Of a stretch of DNA of 7,634 bases, positions 1 to 5,848 are shown piece by piece. Each line of letters opens with the position of its first letter. The stretch's first letter is position 1. The position numbers were made by a program, and so were the translations under genes. This DNA comes from Actinomycetota bacterium (GTDB lineage: Bacteria; Actinomycetota; Acidimicrobiia; Acidimicrobiales; Iamiaceae). The notes under the pieces are model-generated. The model ran no database searches. It was given only the letters and a program-made list of their open reading frames with translations, and was not told where the DNA came from. The stretch spans positions 1 to 7,634 of the forward strand of contig JADGOP010000099.1 in NCBI GenBank assembly GCA_017882935.1. Direction: 5' to 3'.

Positions 1-551
1 TGACCCGGGTTGTGCCCCGGAGCGTCGACCAGCTCGACGCCGGGCAGGAGCGGGTACGGCAGGGTGATCTCGTCGAGCAGACCTGCGGCGAGGAGCGGGT
101 CGAGCAGGGTGACGTCACCGATGGGCTCGCCGCGCCGCATGGCGGCGAGCTCCGCGTCGACGTAGAGGTACCTGGCGTTGGGGAACGCCGGCTCCCACCC
201 GCCCGCGGCCGAGGGCCGGGTGTTCCAGCCGACGCCGTCGAAGTGGGAGTTGACCACCACGTCGACGTCGTCCGCGGCGAACCCCGCCGCGGCGAGCTCG
301 GCGAACAGGCCGGCCGCGTGCTCGGCGGCGCCGGGACGCCTGCGGGGGCCGTCGTCGGCGAGCCAGGGGTCGACCACGACGAGCGTGTCGCCCACCCGCA
401 CCGCGAGCGCGCTGAACGCCAGGCTCACCTCGTTGCGGCTCGGCGCGAAGTCGGGGACCGTCCACTCGGGCAGCGGGTCGGAGGTGGGCAGGGCGAACGC
501 CGCGTCCTCGACGCGCACCACGTCGATGTCGCCGACCGACCAACCGTGCAT
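1..551 (-). CDS. MBL-fold metallo-hydrolase, partial (C-terminus beyond window), atypical metal motif
   Basis: The first 183 codons of a metallo-beta-lactamase-fold hydrolase of the lactonase-like type are visible; the gene runs off the left edge. Family features seen: an N-terminal strand region (GDIDVVRVEDAAFALP), the VVVDPWLADDG strand-loop at 58-68, the metal-motif region at residues 101-111, and APGHNPG at 177-183, where His180 matches the fourth metal-binding His of AiiA-like enzymes. The usual HxHxDH is replaced by N101-S-H103-F-D105-G106, so the first and last His of the motif are missing, although the following VGWNT is typical. Activity may therefore be altered, single-metal or absent. 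The ATG at 551-549 is chosen because GGAAG lies 9 nt upstream and family similarity begins at once. The gene lies 66 bp after the ArsC-like gene on the same strand and may be co-transcribed with it. The fold is confident; the substrate is unknown. Confidence 0.85.
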   Translation of the reverse strand, partial: MHGWSVGDIDVVRVEDAAFALPTSDPLPEWTVPDFAPSRNEVSLAFSALAVRVGDTLVVVDPWLADDGPRRRPGAAEHAAGLFAELAAAGFAADDVDVVVNSHFDGVGWNTRPSAAGGWEPAFPNARYLYVDAELAAMRRGEPIGDVTLLDPLLAAGLLDEITLPYPLLPGVELVDAPGHNPG

Positions 552-617
552 CGGCCCAGTCTTCCGTGCGGCACCCCGGCCCGCACGTGCTCTGGGCGTG
601 AAGGCCGGCGGCCGCGG

Positions 618-962
618 TCAGAGGAGGGCTTCGACGGCCTCCGGCGGACGGCCGATGGCGGCGCGCCCGTCGTCGGTGACGACGATGGGCCGCTCGATGA
701 GGACCGGGTTGGCCACCAGCAGGTCGATCCAGTCGGCGCGGTCGTGCGCCCGGTTGCGCAGGTCGAGCTCGTCGGCCACGCCCTCGCCGAAGCGGGTGAT
801 GTCCCACGGCTCGAGGCCCAGCGCGGTGAGCACCCGGCCGAGCGTGGCGTCGTCGGGCGGGTCGTCGAGGTAGCGGCGCTCGGTGTAGCTGACGGCGTGC
901 TCGTCGAGGATCGCCTTGGTGGCGCGGCTCTTCGAGCAGCGGGGGTTGTGCCAGAGCTCCAT
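618..962 (-). CDS. arsC: ArsC-family (glutaredoxin-type) arsenate reductase
   Basis: A 114-residue thioredoxin-fold protein of normal length for the glutaredoxin-dependent ArsC family, which reduces arsenate to arsenite in the cytoplasm. It begins MELWHNPRCSKSR, with the single catalytic Cys9 in the NPRCSKSR loop; there is no CXXC as in Spx. Arg57 (in DITRF), Arg91 (in LIERPIVV) and Arg105 (in IGRP) sit where E. coli ArsC has its three oxyanion-binding arginines (Arg60, Arg94, Arg107). The ATG at 962-960 is chosen because the fold needs no upstream residues and a TACGGT box ends 8 nt before it, which suggests a leaderless mRNA. No arsR or arsenite efflux gene is visible nearby, so the arsenate role rests on sequence alone. 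Another ArsC/YffB-like thiol reductase function is possible. Confidence 0.9.
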   Translation of the reverse strand: MELWHNPRCSKSRATKAILDEHAVSYTERRYLDDPPDDATLGRVLTALGLEPWDITRFGEGVADELDLRNRAHDRADWIDLLVANPVLIERPIVVTDDGRAAIGRPPEAVEALL

Positions 963-1022
963 GCGGCGAGACCGTACCCCGCCGGGTCGAGGCCTTCGGC
1001 GGCAGCCGGTACGGTCACCTGG
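963..1022. promoter_or_regulatory. Divergent promoter region with mirrored TACGGT -10 boxes
   Basis: The 60 bp between the divergent arsC-like and GNAT genes contain a perfect 9-bp inverted repeat, GACCGTACC at 970-978 and GGTACGGTC at 1008-1016. Each arm carries TACGGT reading towards its own gene. The plus-strand box (1010-1015) ends 7 nt before the GNAT ATG, and the minus-strand box (976-971) ends 8 nt before the arsC ATG. This fits actinobacterial TAnnnT -10 elements with transcription starting at or next to the A of ATG. Neither gene has a Shine-Dalgarno sequence. No convincing -35 is seen. The symmetry may also form an operator, but two identical -10 boxes explain it. Confidence 0.65.
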
Positions 1023-1751
1023 ATGGCGCCACTCGACAACGCGGTGTGGCACGCCCTGGCGGGGCCGCAGGCCGCGTTCGCCGTGCGGCAGGGCTCGGCC
1101 GTGCGCTTCCGGCCCGACGTGTCGCCGTTCCTCGCGCTCCCCGACCAGCCCGACGAGGCGTCGTGGCACGACCTCGCCGGGCTGCTGGGCCCGGCGGGCA
1201 TCGGCGCGCTGTTCCGGCGCCACACCCCCGACCTCCCCGACGGCTGGACCGAGCTCGAGCGCTTCGACGGCGTGCAGCTGGTGGCCACCGACCCGACCAC
1301 GGTCCAGGCGCACGTGCCACGCGCGCCCGACGGGGCCGACCTGGTGCCGCTGGGGCCCGACGACGTCGCCGACATGCTCGACCTCGTGGCACGCACCGCG
1401 CCCGGCCCGTTCGAGGCACGCACCCACGAGCTGGGTCGCTACGTCGGCATCCGCCTCGACGGCCGTCTGGTGGCCATGGCCGGCGAGCGCATGCACCTGG
1501 CCGGGGGCACCGAGGTGAGCGCGGTGTGCACCGACCCCGCCCACCGGGGCCGGGGCTTCGCGGCGCGGCTCGTGGCCGAGGTGGCGCGCGGCATCGTCGC
1601 CCGCGACGAGACACCGTTCCTGCACGTCCTCGCCGACAACCACGGCGCGATCCGCGTCTACGAGTCGCTCGGCTTCGAGCGGCGCACCGCCATCGGGGCC
1701 GTCGTCGTGCAGGCGCCGCGCGACGCGCAGGTGCGACAGGTGGTGCCCTGA
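1023..1751 (+). CDS. GNAT-family N-acetyltransferase
   Basis: A 242-residue cytoplasmic protein with a C-terminal Gcn5-related acetyltransferase domain, which transfers acetyl from acetyl-CoA to an amine. Motif A is clear at 166-184: SAVCTDPAHRGRGFAARLV, where R175-G-R-G178-F-A180 matches the (R/Q)xxGx(G/A) pyrophosphate-binding loop. Motif B follows at 206-221 (NHGAIRVYESLGFERR). The first ~100 residues are less conserved and resemble the extra N-terminal half seen in FR47-like two-lobed acetyltransferases. The ATG at 1023 is chosen because TACGGT ends 7 nt upstream and there is no good earlier start; the open frame further upstream overlaps the arsC-like gene and its composition looks non-coding. 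The gene overlaps the next start by one base (TGATG), implying an operon with translational coupling. The substrate cannot be inferred. Confidence 0.9.
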   Translation: MAPLDNAVWHALAGPQAAFAVRQGSAVRFRPDVSPFLALPDQPDEASWHDLAGLLGPAGIGALFRRHTPDLPDGWTELERFDGVQLVATDPTTVQAHVPRAPDGADLVPLGPDDVADMLDLVARTAPGPFEARTHELGRYVGIRLDGRLVAMAGERMHLAGGTEVSAVCTDPAHRGRGFAARLVAEVARGIVARDETPFLHVLADNHGAIRVYESLGFERRTAIGAVVVQAPRDAQVRQVVP

Positions 1752-2986
1752 TGCCACCGGCCGCCACGCCCGCCCCCCTGCCACCCGCGCCGCGCCCGTG
1801 GCGTCGACCGATGCTGTCGCGCGACATCGACGAGGCCCACCGCGCGTCGAGCCCCCTCGAGCTGCTCTTCGACCTGTGCTTCGTGGTGGCCGTGGCGCAG
1901 GCGTCGGCCGAGCTGCACCACGCGCTCATCGCCCGTCATTTCGCCACCGCGCTCGTCGGCTACCTCACCACCTTCTTCGCCATCTGGTGGGCGTGGGTGA
2001 ACTTCACGTGGTTCGCCTCGGCCTACGACACCGACGACGTGCTCTACCGGCTGCTCACCTTCGTGCAGATCGTCGGCGTGCTCGTGCTCGCCGCCGGCAT
2101 CCCGGGCGGGTTCGGGCAGGGCAGCAGCGCCACCGTGGTGGCGGGCTACGTGATCATGCGGGTGGCGCTCGTGGCGCAGTGGCTGCGCGCCGGGCACGAC
2201 GAGCCGTCGAGCCGTGGCGCCGCCCACCGCTACGCGCTGGGTGTCAGCCTGCTGCAGCTGGGCTGGATCGCCACGCTGTTCGTCAGCGGGCCGATGCACC
2301 TCGGCACGTTCGTGATCCTCGCCGCGCTCGAGCTGTCGGTGCCGGCGTGGGCCGAGGCATCGGGTCGCACCACCGGCTGGCACGCCCGCCACATCGACGA
2401 GCGCTACGGCCTCTTCACCCTGATCGTGATCGGCGAGGCGATCGGCGCGGCCACCCTGGCGGTGCAGACCTCGATCACCGCGCACGGCTCGTCCGCCGGC
2501 GTGCTGGCGGTGGCCGGCGGCGGGCTGGTGCTGGTGTTCGCCGTGTGGTGGTGGTACTTCCAGTGCCCCGCCCACGAGCGGCTGCGGCACACCCGCACCG
2601 CGGCGTTCGAGTTCGGCTACGGCCACTACTTCGTGTTCAGCTCGCTCGCGGCCATCGGCGCCGGGCTGACCGTGGCCACCGAGACCGTCACCCACCCGGC
2701 CGAGCTCTCGCGGTTGGTGGCCTCGTGCTCCATCGCCGTGCCCGTGGCGGTGTTCCTGATCGCCTCGGGCACGCTGCACGCCCGGTTGGACCTCGGGCAG
2801 GCCGTGTCGAGCGCCGCGGTGGGGGTGGCCACGGTGCTGGTGATCGCGGCAGGCCTGCTCGTACCCGTGCTCACGCTGCCTGGCTCGGTGGTGGCCATCG
2901 GGCTGGTGGTGGCCGGGCTCGTGGCGCTCGAGGTGGTCACCGCCAACGGTCGGGCCGGCGAGGCCCTGCCCGCGCCCGCCGACTGA
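1751..2986 (+). CDS. LtrA-family (low temperature requirement A) multi-pass membrane protein
   Basis: A 411-residue integral membrane protein. A Pro/Ala-rich N-terminus (1-20) leads to SPLELLFDLCFVVAVAQ at 34-50, the characteristic opening of LtrA proteins. The second signature, HIDERYGLFTLIVIGEAI, is at 214-231, with E217, R218, G228 and E229 in the expected order. Many hydrophobic segments span roughly 40-400, consistent with about ten or more transmembrane helices; WAWVNFTWFASAYDTDD at 80-96 is also typical of the family. LtrA was named from a Listeria cold-growth mutant; its biochemical role is unknown. The start ATG lies in TGATG with the GNAT stop, so translation is probably coupled. 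An internal start at Met21 would still keep both signatures. The gene ends 13 bp from the convergent DyP gene, with no hairpin between them. Confidence 0.92.
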   Translation: MPPAATPAPLPPAPRPWRRPMLSRDIDEAHRASSPLELLFDLCFVVAVAQASAELHHALIARHFATALVGYLTTFFAIWWAWVNFTWFASAYDTDDVLYRLLTFVQIVGVLVLAAGIPGGFGQGSSATVVAGYVIMRVALVAQWLRAGHDEPSSRGAAHRYALGVSLLQLGWIATLFVSGPMHLGTFVILAALELSVPAWAEASGRTTGWHARHIDERYGLFTLIVIGEAIGAATLAVQTSITAHGSSAGVLAVAGGGLVLVFAVWWWYFQCPAHERLRHTRTAAFEFGYGHYFVFSSLAAIGAGLTVATETVTHPAELSRLVASCSIAVPVAVFLIASGTLHARLDLGQAVSSAAVGVATVLVIAAGLLVPVLTLPGSVVAIGLVVAGLVALEVVTANGRAGEALPAPAD

Positions 2987-2999
2987 TCGCGTTCCGTCG

Positions 3000-3914
3000 T
3001 CAGTCGTCGTCGGCCGGCGCGAAGGCCTTCAGCGCGTCGACGCTCGGCGTCACGTAGAACGCGCCGGTGAGCGGCGTCGAGAAGCGGGTGAGGTGGTCGC
3101 GCACGCCGTCGGCGGTGCCGGTCATGCGGTGCAGCATGCGCAGCAGCACGCGCTGGTCGGCGCTGAACGCCACGAACTCGAGCCCGTGGTCGTGCATGCC
3201 GCCGATGGGGATGCTGCGCCGCAGGATCTCGAGCTCCTCGCCCTGCTCGTCCTCGATGACGACCCGGCTGATGTGCGCGTCGGCCGGCTTGGCATCGTCG
3301 TCGAGCTCGACGCTGTGCGTCTTACTGCGGCCGATCACCAGCTCCTGCTCGGCCACGGGGAGCGCGTGGAACGCGTCGAGGTCGTGGCGCCAGCGCTGCA
3401 CCAGCGCCACGCTCGACGAGGCGCCGGGAGATCCCTCGGCGACCAGCGCGGCGTCGGCCGCCTCGTCGAGCGGCGGGTTCTCGGTGCCGTCGATGAAGCC
3501 CGTGAGGTCGCGGCTGTCGAGGTAGGAGAACCCCGCCACCTCGTCGGCCAGGGAGGCCACGGCCGACAGCGCGCCCACGGCCGAGCGCGCCACGTCGAAC
3601 ACCACGTCGGCGTCGGACCCCGCGATCCAGAGCCAGGCGTGGTGCTGGGTGGCCGGCATGGTGAAGCCGTCGGGGCCGACGACGGGCTCGAAGTCGGCGG
3701 CGCCGTTCGGCAGCTCGTGCGGTGCCACCTCGGCCCAGACACTGGGGGCCGCGCCGACCACGAGGTTGACGCCGCCCGTGGTCTTGCGGGGCTCGCGCAG
3801 CAGGGCGAGGGCCTCGAGGAGGTCACGCGGCGCGCGGCCCGGGAGCAGGTCGAACTCGAGGTGGTGGTGCGAGCGGGTGCCGAGGGCGAAGATGCCGGGC
3901 TGGGGAAGCGTCAC
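3000..3914 (-). CDS. DyP-type heme peroxidase, YfeX-like
   Basis: With a GTG start at 3914-3912 this is a 304-residue dye-decolorizing peroxidase, close in length to E. coli YfeX (about 300). Such enzymes bind heme b and use peroxide to oxidise aromatic or porphyrin substrates. The signature GFIDGTENP lies at 139-147 with the catalytic Asp142. His214 (DAHISR) is the expected proximal heme ligand, and Arg232 and Ser234 (LRRSIPIG) are the distal residues; the His-18-Arg-20 spacing fits this class and the numbering almost equals YfeX. There is no signal peptide and no encapsulin-type C-terminal tag (the tail is KAFAPADDD), so a free cytoplasmic enzyme is likely. The GTG start is preferred because LPQPGIFALGTRSHHHLEF is family-like, while residues from a start farther upstream are low-complexity and would overlap the GH5 promoter. 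CAGACT ends 7 nt before the GTG. Confidence 0.92.
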   Translation of the reverse strand: MTLPQPGIFALGTRSHHHLEFDLLPGRAPRDLLEALALLREPRKTTGGVNLVVGAAPSVWAEVAPHELPNGAADFEPVVGPDGFTMPATQHHAWLWIAGSDADVVFDVARSAVGALSAVASLADEVAGFSYLDSRDLTGFIDGTENPPLDEAADAALVAEGSPGASSSVALVQRWRHDLDAFHALPVAEQELVIGRSKTHSVELDDDAKPADAHISRVVIEDEQGEELEILRRSIPIGGMHDHGLEFVAFSADQRVLLRMLHRMTGTADGVRDHLTRFSTPLTGAFYVTPSVDALKAFAPADDD

Positions 3915-3927
3915 GGCGGAAAGTCTG
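3915..3927 (-). promoter_or_regulatory. Possible -10 element of the DyP gene (weak match)
   Basis: On the minus strand CAGACT (3927-3922) is followed by 7 nt and then the GTG start. It fits xAnnnT but lacks the first T of TAnnnT. The spacing equals that of the stronger leaderless promoters in this window, and no Shine-Dalgarno sequence is seen, so a leaderless start is possible but weakly supported. An alternative minus-strand TACCGT at 3998-3993 would give a leader of about 70 nt. Confidence 0.3.
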
Positions 3928-3982
3928 GCCGGTGGCCGCCACGACGGGGGAACCGTCGCCGGATCCCCCGACCCGCCGTGGT

Positions 3983-4006
3983 CTGGACCAGTACGGTACG
4001 GACCGT
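3983..4006 (+). promoter_or_regulatory. Promoter of the GH5 gene, with small dyad symmetries
   Basis: TACGGT at 3992-3997 is a good actinobacterial -10, identical to the box used by the divergent pair at 963-1022. Transcription would start near 4003-4004 and leave about 33 nt of leader before the GTG. The box is bracketed by CTGGACCAG (3983-3991), a 9-bp dyad directly upstream, and it overlaps ACGGT-N4-ACCGT (3993-4006). Either could be an operator for a repressor, but such short dyads arise often in GC-rich DNA. Confidence 0.45.
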
Positions 4007-4024
4007 CCCTGCGCCGCCCGACCC

Positions 4025-4029
4025 GAGGA
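4025..4029 (+). promoter_or_regulatory. Ribosome binding site deciding the GH5 GTG start
   Basis: GAGGA sits 7 nt upstream of GTG 4037-4039, the best Shine-Dalgarno match in the window. It decides the start: an in-frame ATG at 3932 would add 35 low-complexity residues, put the promoter inside the coding region and bury the signal peptide. Confidence 0.7.
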
Positions 4030-4036
4030 CCGCACC

Positions 4037-5737
4037 GTGCCGCAACCACCGTCGTCGACATCGTCCGCACGCCCCGGCCACCGGCGCCCCACCCGCACGG
4101 GACGCGCCACCCGCACCACCGGCGGGGTGTTCGCAGCGGCCGCAGCCTCGGTCGCCCTCCTCGGTGCCTCGCTCGGCTCCCCCGCCGGCGCCGCCGCCGG
4201 CGCCGCCACGTCCGCGGGGCACGCCCCCGCCCGCCGGGTCGCCTCGACGGCCACGCCGGTCACCGACCCCGCGCCGACCCAGCCGATCAGCCACCAGGGC
4301 CGCTGGCTCACCGACGCGTCGGGTCGCGTGGTGCTGCTGCACGGCGTGAACTACGTGTCGAAGGTGCCGGGCGCCACCCCCGAGGCCGACGGCTTCGGGG
4401 CCGACGATGCCGCCTGGCTCGCCGACAACGGCTTCGACGTGGTCCGGCTCGGCACCACCGCGGCGTCGATCATGCCCACGCCCGGCGTCATCGACACGGC
4501 CTACGTGCAGTCGTTCGCCGACACCGTGAACGAGCTCACCTCGCAAGGGCTGCTCGTGCTCGTCGACCTCCACCAGGACGGCTGGGGCCCCTCGCTCGGC
4601 GACGACGGCTTCCCCGCCTGGATGACGATCACGCACGGCGCCACCAACACCCACACCACGTTCCCGCTGTACTACGTCACCAACCCCGCCATCCAGGCTG
4701 CGTTCCAGAGCTTCTGGGACAACGAGACGGGGTCGGGCGGGGTGACGCTGCAGGACCGCGTCGCCGCCATCTGGTCGGCGCTCGCCGCCAAGGTGGGCAG
4801 CAACCCGGGCGTGCTCGGCTACGACCTCATCAACGAGCCGTGGCCCGGCACGACGTGGCAGCCCTGCGCCGCGTCCACCTCCGGCTGCCCGGCGCAGGAC
4901 GCCGCCGGGCTCGACGCCTACGACAGCCGCATGACCACCGCCATCCGGGCGCAGGACCCCACGCACCTGCTGTTCCCCGAGCCCTACGTGCTGTTCAACT
5001 TCGGCACCGCGCCCACCAACATCACCCTCCCCGGTGGCGACGCCAACAGCGGCCTGAGCTGGCACCTGTACACCCTCGACGTGGCGAAGGAGCCGTCGGT
5101 CATCTCCTACGCCAACGCCTGGTCGGCCAAGACCGGGGGTGCGCTCCTCAACACCGAGTTCGGCGCCACGAGCGACCCCGTCGCGATCAACCGGCAGATC
5201 GGCGAGCTCGACGACGCGCTGGAGCCGTGGATCTGGTGGGCGTACGGCGAGGAGATCACCAAGGACCTGCACCAGGCGCCCACCGAGGACAACCTCAACC
5301 AGCCCGCGGTCAACGCCATCGTGCGCCCGCACCCGGTGGCCGTCGCGGGCACGCCCAGTGCGCTGCACTACGACACCGCCGCCAAGGCGCTCACCTTCAG
5401 CTACCGCACCACCCGGGCCGGTGGCGGCAGCTTCGCCTGCGGCACCGTCACCTCGCTGCAGGTGCCCCTGCGGTCGTACCCGAGCGGCTACCACGTCACC
5501 GTCACAGGCGGTGTCGTCAGCTCGCCCGCCGGGTCGGCCCACCTCACCGTCGTCGCGAGGCCGGGGGCCACGAGCGTGACCGTGGTCGTGCGGCCCGGCG
5601 GCTCGACCGCCCCGTCGAACGCCACCGCGCTGTGCGCCGCTTCGGCCACCACCGCGCCCGCCGGCGGTGGCACCACCACCACCGTGGCGGCGCCGCCCGC
5701 CGAGGCCGTGCAGGCCGAGCCCACCTTCACCGGCTGA
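4037..5737 (+). CDS. Secreted GH5 glycosidase, endoglycoceramidase type
   Basis: A 566-residue exported glycoside hydrolase of family 5. An Arg-rich n-region (11-26), a hydrophobic Ala-rich core (31-47) and a cleavage region near AGA at 55-57 form a long signal peptide. The catalytic (beta/alpha)8 barrel spans about 84-430. Acid/base Glu267 lies in YDLINEPWPG (262-271), and nucleophile Glu374 in LNTEFGA (371-377). HGVNYVSK (102-109) and DLHQDGWGP (177-185) are typical of endoglycoceramidases, which release the intact glycan from glycosphingolipids. A C-terminal beta-sandwich (about 431-520) carries the Ypxgy-V pattern seen in EGCase C-domains, followed by a Thr/Gly/Ala-rich tail. Cys277/Cys284 and Cys468/Cys533 could form disulfides, as suits an extracellular protein. 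No LPXTG anchor is seen. Steryl-beta-glucosidase or another GH5 lipid-glycan activity remains possible, as related GH5 subfamilies share these motifs. Confidence 0.9.
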   Translation: MPQPPSSTSSARPGHRRPTRTGRATRTTGGVFAAAAASVALLGASLGSPAGAAAGAATSAGHAPARRVASTATPVTDPAPTQPISHQGRWLTDASGRVVLLHGVNYVSKVPGATPEADGFGADDAAWLADNGFDVVRLGTTAASIMPTPGVIDTAYVQSFADTVNELTSQGLLVLVDLHQDGWGPSLGDDGFPAWMTITHGATNTHTTFPLYYVTNPAIQAAFQSFWDNETGSGGVTLQDRVAAIWSALAAKVGSNPGVLGYDLINEPWPGTTWQPCAASTSGCPAQDAAGLDAYDSRMTTAIRAQDPTHLLFPEPYVLFNFGTAPTNITLPGGDANSGLSWHLYTLDVAKEPSVISYANAWSAKTGGALLNTEFGATSDPVAINRQIGELDDALEPWIWWAYGEEITKDLHQAPTEDNLNQPAVNAIVRPHPVAVAGTPSALHYDTAAKALTFSYRTTRAGGGSFACGTVTSLQVPLRSYPSGYHVTVTGGVVSSPAGSAHLTVVARPGATSVTVVVRPGGSTAPSNATALCAASATTAPAGGGTTTTVAAPPAEAVQAEPTFTG

Positions 5738-5761
5738 CCCCCCGCCCCCACCTGGGGCCAT

Positions 5762-5808
5762 TTCTGGGGACGGATATGCGCGCCATGCGCGCATATCCGT
5801 CCCCAGAA
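5762..5808. repeat. 47-bp palindrome with 21-bp perfect arms, downstream of the GH5 gene
   Basis: Arms at 5762-5782 and 5788-5808 are perfect reverse complements, with ends TTCTGGG and CCCAGAA and loop CCATG; one more C-G pair can form inside the loop. It starts 24 bp after the GH5 stop and ends 28 bp before the -10 box of the next gene. No T-run follows on either side. It may act as a T-less hairpin terminator for GH5, as is common in high-GC actinobacteria, or as a REP-like dispersed element. The palindrome at 7521-7568 shares its ends and architecture. Confidence 0.85.
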
Positions 5809-5836
5809 GTTCGGTCGGGGTGGGTCTGGCGGCGCA

Positions 5837-5842
5837 TAGGGT
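5837..5842 (+). promoter_or_regulatory. -10 element TAGGGT, leaderless start of the alpha/beta-hydrolase gene
   Basis: TAGGGT ends 6 nt before the ATG at 5849, placing the transcription start at or next to the A of ATG. No Shine-Dalgarno sequence is present. A clear -35 is not visible. Confidence 0.55.
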
Positions 5843-5848
5843 CGGGCC

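Noticed and set aside
12..1022. Plus-strand extension of the GNAT frame across the MBL and ArsC-like genes
   Set aside because: It is antisense to two proteins with clear family motifs, and the extension has no domain; the GNAT fold is complete from 1023.
618..1784. Longer start for the ArsC-like protein (388 codons)
   Set aside because: The extra N-terminus is antisense to the GNAT gene and has non-coding composition; ArsC proteins are about 115 residues and the fold starts at MELWHNPRCS.
2987..2999. Possible terminator between the convergent LtrA and DyP genes
   Set aside because: Only 13 bp separate the stops and no hairpin with useful arms is visible.
3000..3032. Encapsulin cargo tag at the DyP C-terminus
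   Set aside because: The tail is KAFAPADDD, without the hydrophobic LxIGSLKG-type targeting motif, and no encapsulin gene is in the window.
3932..4036. Upstream ATG start for the GH5 gene
   Set aside because: It would place the -10 box inside the coding region and add 35 low-complexity residues before the signal peptide; GAGGA 7 nt before GTG 4037 is better.
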